A DNA stretch of 7,691 bases from Candidatus Helarchaeota archaeon. Its GTDB lineage: Archaea > Asgardarchaeota > Lokiarchaeia > Helarchaeales > HEL-GB-A. Positions 6,631-7,691 of this stretch are shown here, piece after piece (position 1 is the first letter of the stretch; every line of letters begins with the position of its first letter). The notes below the pieces were generated by a model. That model ran no database searches, was not told the DNA's origin, and worked only from the letters and a program-made list of their open reading frames with translations. The stretch spans positions 1 through 7,691 of the forward strand of contig JABXJT010000140.1 in the NCBI GenBank assembly GCA_013375455.1. Reading direction: 5' to 3'. A program made the position numbers and the translations under genes.

Positions 6631-7097
6631 AAACTTATGATAAGGAAACAATATCTGATTTGATTGATGGAAACCTTAAGTGGAAAAAGGTAAAAGAAAT
6701 TATCTCATCAGAAAAAGATGCAGATAGATTTGAAAAAGTCGTTGAAATATTACAGGAAAGACTGGGATGGAAGGAAAAAATCGTTCTTCCATTATCTGAG
6801 CACCTCTATATTGTTGAAAAAAATAAAAAATATATAATAAAATGCGACTGCGGCTACGAATTCTGTGATTATAGAGAAAACTTCAAGACAAAATGTAAAG
6901 TAATCTTACGAGATTCTGTTGAACTTATGGAGGAAATCTACCCTCCTTATATGCATTCTGATCCAGAACTTATGGAATTAAGAGAATATTGTTGTCCAGG
7001 CTGTTTTACTCTGCTTGAGATAGAGGCAGTACCACCAGGTTATCCAGTTATATTTAATTTCCTACCAGATTTAGAATCATTGTATGAGCCTAAATAA
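6627..7097 (+). CDS. acxC: Acetone carboxylase-type gamma subunit
   Basis: The 156-residue protein matches the acetone carboxylase gamma subunit family, usually about 165 residues. This small subunit completes the heterohexamer (alpha2 beta2 gamma2) and carries a structural zinc in the known enzyme. Visible landmarks are IIKCDCGYEFCDYRENFK (about 70-87), with C73, C75 and C80, and EYCCPGCFTLLEIEAVPPGY (120-139), with C122, C123 and C126. C73, C75, C123 and C126 are the likely four-cysteine zinc site; that assignment is inferred from pairing. HSDPELMELREY (110-121) is another family-typical stretch. The presence of this subunit is what separates acetone carboxylase from hydantoinase, 5-oxoprolinase and acetophenone carboxylase systems, which lack it or have other small subunits. 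The gene is last in the cluster, overlaps acxB by four bases and is intact. It shares AGA-type arginine use (four of five). Confidence 0.9.
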   Translation: MKTYDKETISDLIDGNLKWKKVKEIISSEKDADRFEKVVEILQERLGWKEKIVLPLSEHLYIVEKNKKYIIKCDCGYEFCDYRENFKTKCKVILRDSVELMEEIYPPYMHSDPELMELREYCCPGCFTLLEIEAVPPGYPVIFNFLPDLESLYEPK

Positions 7098-7205
7098 CGG
7101 GCGCACAGACACTTCGCAAAATGCCAAAGTGAAAGTATATATCTGATATATATCAAAATTAAAAGTATTTGTTAAAATCATAATCACAAGTAAGTTAGTA
7201 AAACT
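7098..7205. other. Convergent intergenic region with inverted repeats
   Basis: Two structures lie between acxC and the convergent gene. One is an imperfect hairpin CACTTCGC-AAAAT-GCCAAAGTG (7110-7131). The other is a near-perfect palindrome, TATATATC-T-GATATATA (7136-7152). Because both flanking genes point here, these may help end transcription on either strand. No U-run directly follows the first stem, so this is a weak call. Confidence 0.35.
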
Positions 7206-7571
7206 CTAATCATTAAAATCGCCTAGATCTTTAAGAGCTGCAAAGTCACTTGCTAAAGCCTTCTTTAAAAGGTCTGCAGTCCGATCCCAAAGGTTATCCA
7301 AGATATTCCGGACTTTTATCATATTATCCTTATTGTGAAATTTCATGTTGATTTGTTGGGCTTTCTCGTCAATATCTATTTCCATTGGGAGATCTTCCTT
7401 TAATCCACCGAATATTCTTAGCATATCTTTAACCTCACTTGGGTTGGCTAAATCACTTTTCATCTTTTTTTCGCCTTTTATAATCATGCTAAGCACAAAA
7501 TTATTCTCGTCTACCTTAATTTGTACTATTTCATCCAACGTTTTTTTTATTTGAAGTAAATATTCTTCCAT
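7206..7571 (-). CDS. Conserved-looking small protein of unknown function
   Basis: The 121-residue protein is acidic and lysine-rich, with no signal peptide, membrane helix, cysteine or recognisable catalytic motif. The order of residues suggests an alpha/beta arrangement. There is a helical N-terminus (MEEYLLQIKKTLDEIVQI), then alternating strands (NNFVLSMIIKGEKK, LPMEIDIDEKAQQINMKFHN), then a C-terminal helix (MIKVRNILDNLWDRTADLLK) that could be amphipathic. It looks like a soluble cytoplasmic protein, perhaps a small binding or regulatory domain, but I do not recognise the family. The ATG at 7569-7571 is the first in frame, with GAGAAGA several bases upstream and a clear TATA-like box further up. 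It converges on the acx cluster and is probably transcribed alone. A plus-strand frame inside it (7345-7554) is its shadow. Confidence 0.7.
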   Translation of the reverse strand: MEEYLLQIKKTLDEIVQIKVDENNFVLSMIIKGEKKMKSDLANPSEVKDMLRIFGGLKEDLPMEIDIDEKAQQINMKFHNKDNMIKVRNILDNLWDRTADLLKKALASDFAALKDLGDFND

Positions 7572-7646
7572 TTTAATCTTCTCACGTTAATTCAAATTAT
7601 TTTTTCAATTTATTGAGAATTTACAATTTCCCATGACCGACAAAAA

Positions 7647-7654
7647 TATATAAA
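7647..7654 (-). promoter_or_regulatory. TATA box for the 121-residue protein gene
   Basis: On the minus strand this reads TTTATATA, the archaeal consensus form, with purines (AAAAAAGAG) just upstream that could serve as the TFB-recognition element. Transcription would begin near 7622, leaving a leader of about 50 bases before the ATG at 7571. It is the clearest archaeal-type promoter in the window. Confidence 0.5.
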
Positions 7655-7691
7655 TATAACTCTTTTTTAAGAAATCACCCATTACATAAGA

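Noticed and set aside
7110..7152. Intrinsic terminator after acxC
   Set aside because: The hairpins are imperfect or purely AT and no T-run follows the stems on the plus strand, so I only note the repeats.
7345..7554. 69-codon plus-strand frame opposite the 121-residue protein
   Set aside because: The hydrophobic, serine-rich product is what the reverse of a lysine/glutamate-rich gene gives. The minus-strand gene has the better promoter and start.
1..7691. CRISPR array, tRNA, rRNA, insertion sequence or phage element
   Set aside because: I saw no regularly spaced repeats, cloverleaf sequence, transposase or integrase, and no terminal inverted repeats flanking the acx cluster.

Overview
This AT-rich window most likely comes from an archaeon, possibly an Asgard-type (Lokiarchaeia-like) lineage. 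Three things suggest this. There are AT-rich TATA-like boxes about 25-30 bases upstream of likely transcription starts. Some genes appear leaderless or nearly so. One membrane protein ends in a RING/PHD-like cross-brace zinc finger, a fold common in eukaryotes and Asgard archaea and rare in bacteria. The placement is an inference: the window holds no rRNA, tRNA or ribosomal protein gene.

Left part (1-2188). A membrane-anchored SAM-dependent methyltransferase runs off the left edge on the minus strand. Divergent from it is a 289-residue protein with two transmembrane helices, a HEAT-like helical segment and a C-terminal zinc finger with eight Cys/His ligands. A 241-base gap follows, rich in inverted repeats. 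On its minus strand it also holds a 21-codon reading frame behind a doubled Shine-Dalgarno sequence. A GNAT-family acetyltransferase comes next.

Middle part (2297-7097). Three tightly coupled plus-strand genes encode the beta, alpha and gamma subunits of an acetone carboxylase-type enzyme, in the order acxA-acxB-acxC. The junctions overlap (TAATG and ATGA), and acxB and acxC each have a strong Shine-Dalgarno sequence. The family converts a ketone (acetone in the studied enzymes) plus bicarbonate to a beta-keto acid (acetoacetate) at the cost of ATP going to AMP and two phosphates. The alpha subunit keeps the His-Asp-His metal triad and the gamma subunit keeps paired cysteines, so a working enzyme is plausible. 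The window contains no regulator of the AcxR type and no acetoacetate-activating enzyme. Arginine codon use changes sharply here: nearly all AGA/AGG in acxB, against mostly CGN in the genes to the left. This suggests horizontal acquisition.

Right part (7098-7691). A short gap with inverted repeats separates the cluster from a convergent 121-residue protein of unknown function, which has a good TATA-like box upstream.

The observations most worth following are the membrane-bound RING-like protein, the complete acetone carboxylase cluster in a probable archaeon, and the possible micro-gene at 1429-1494.
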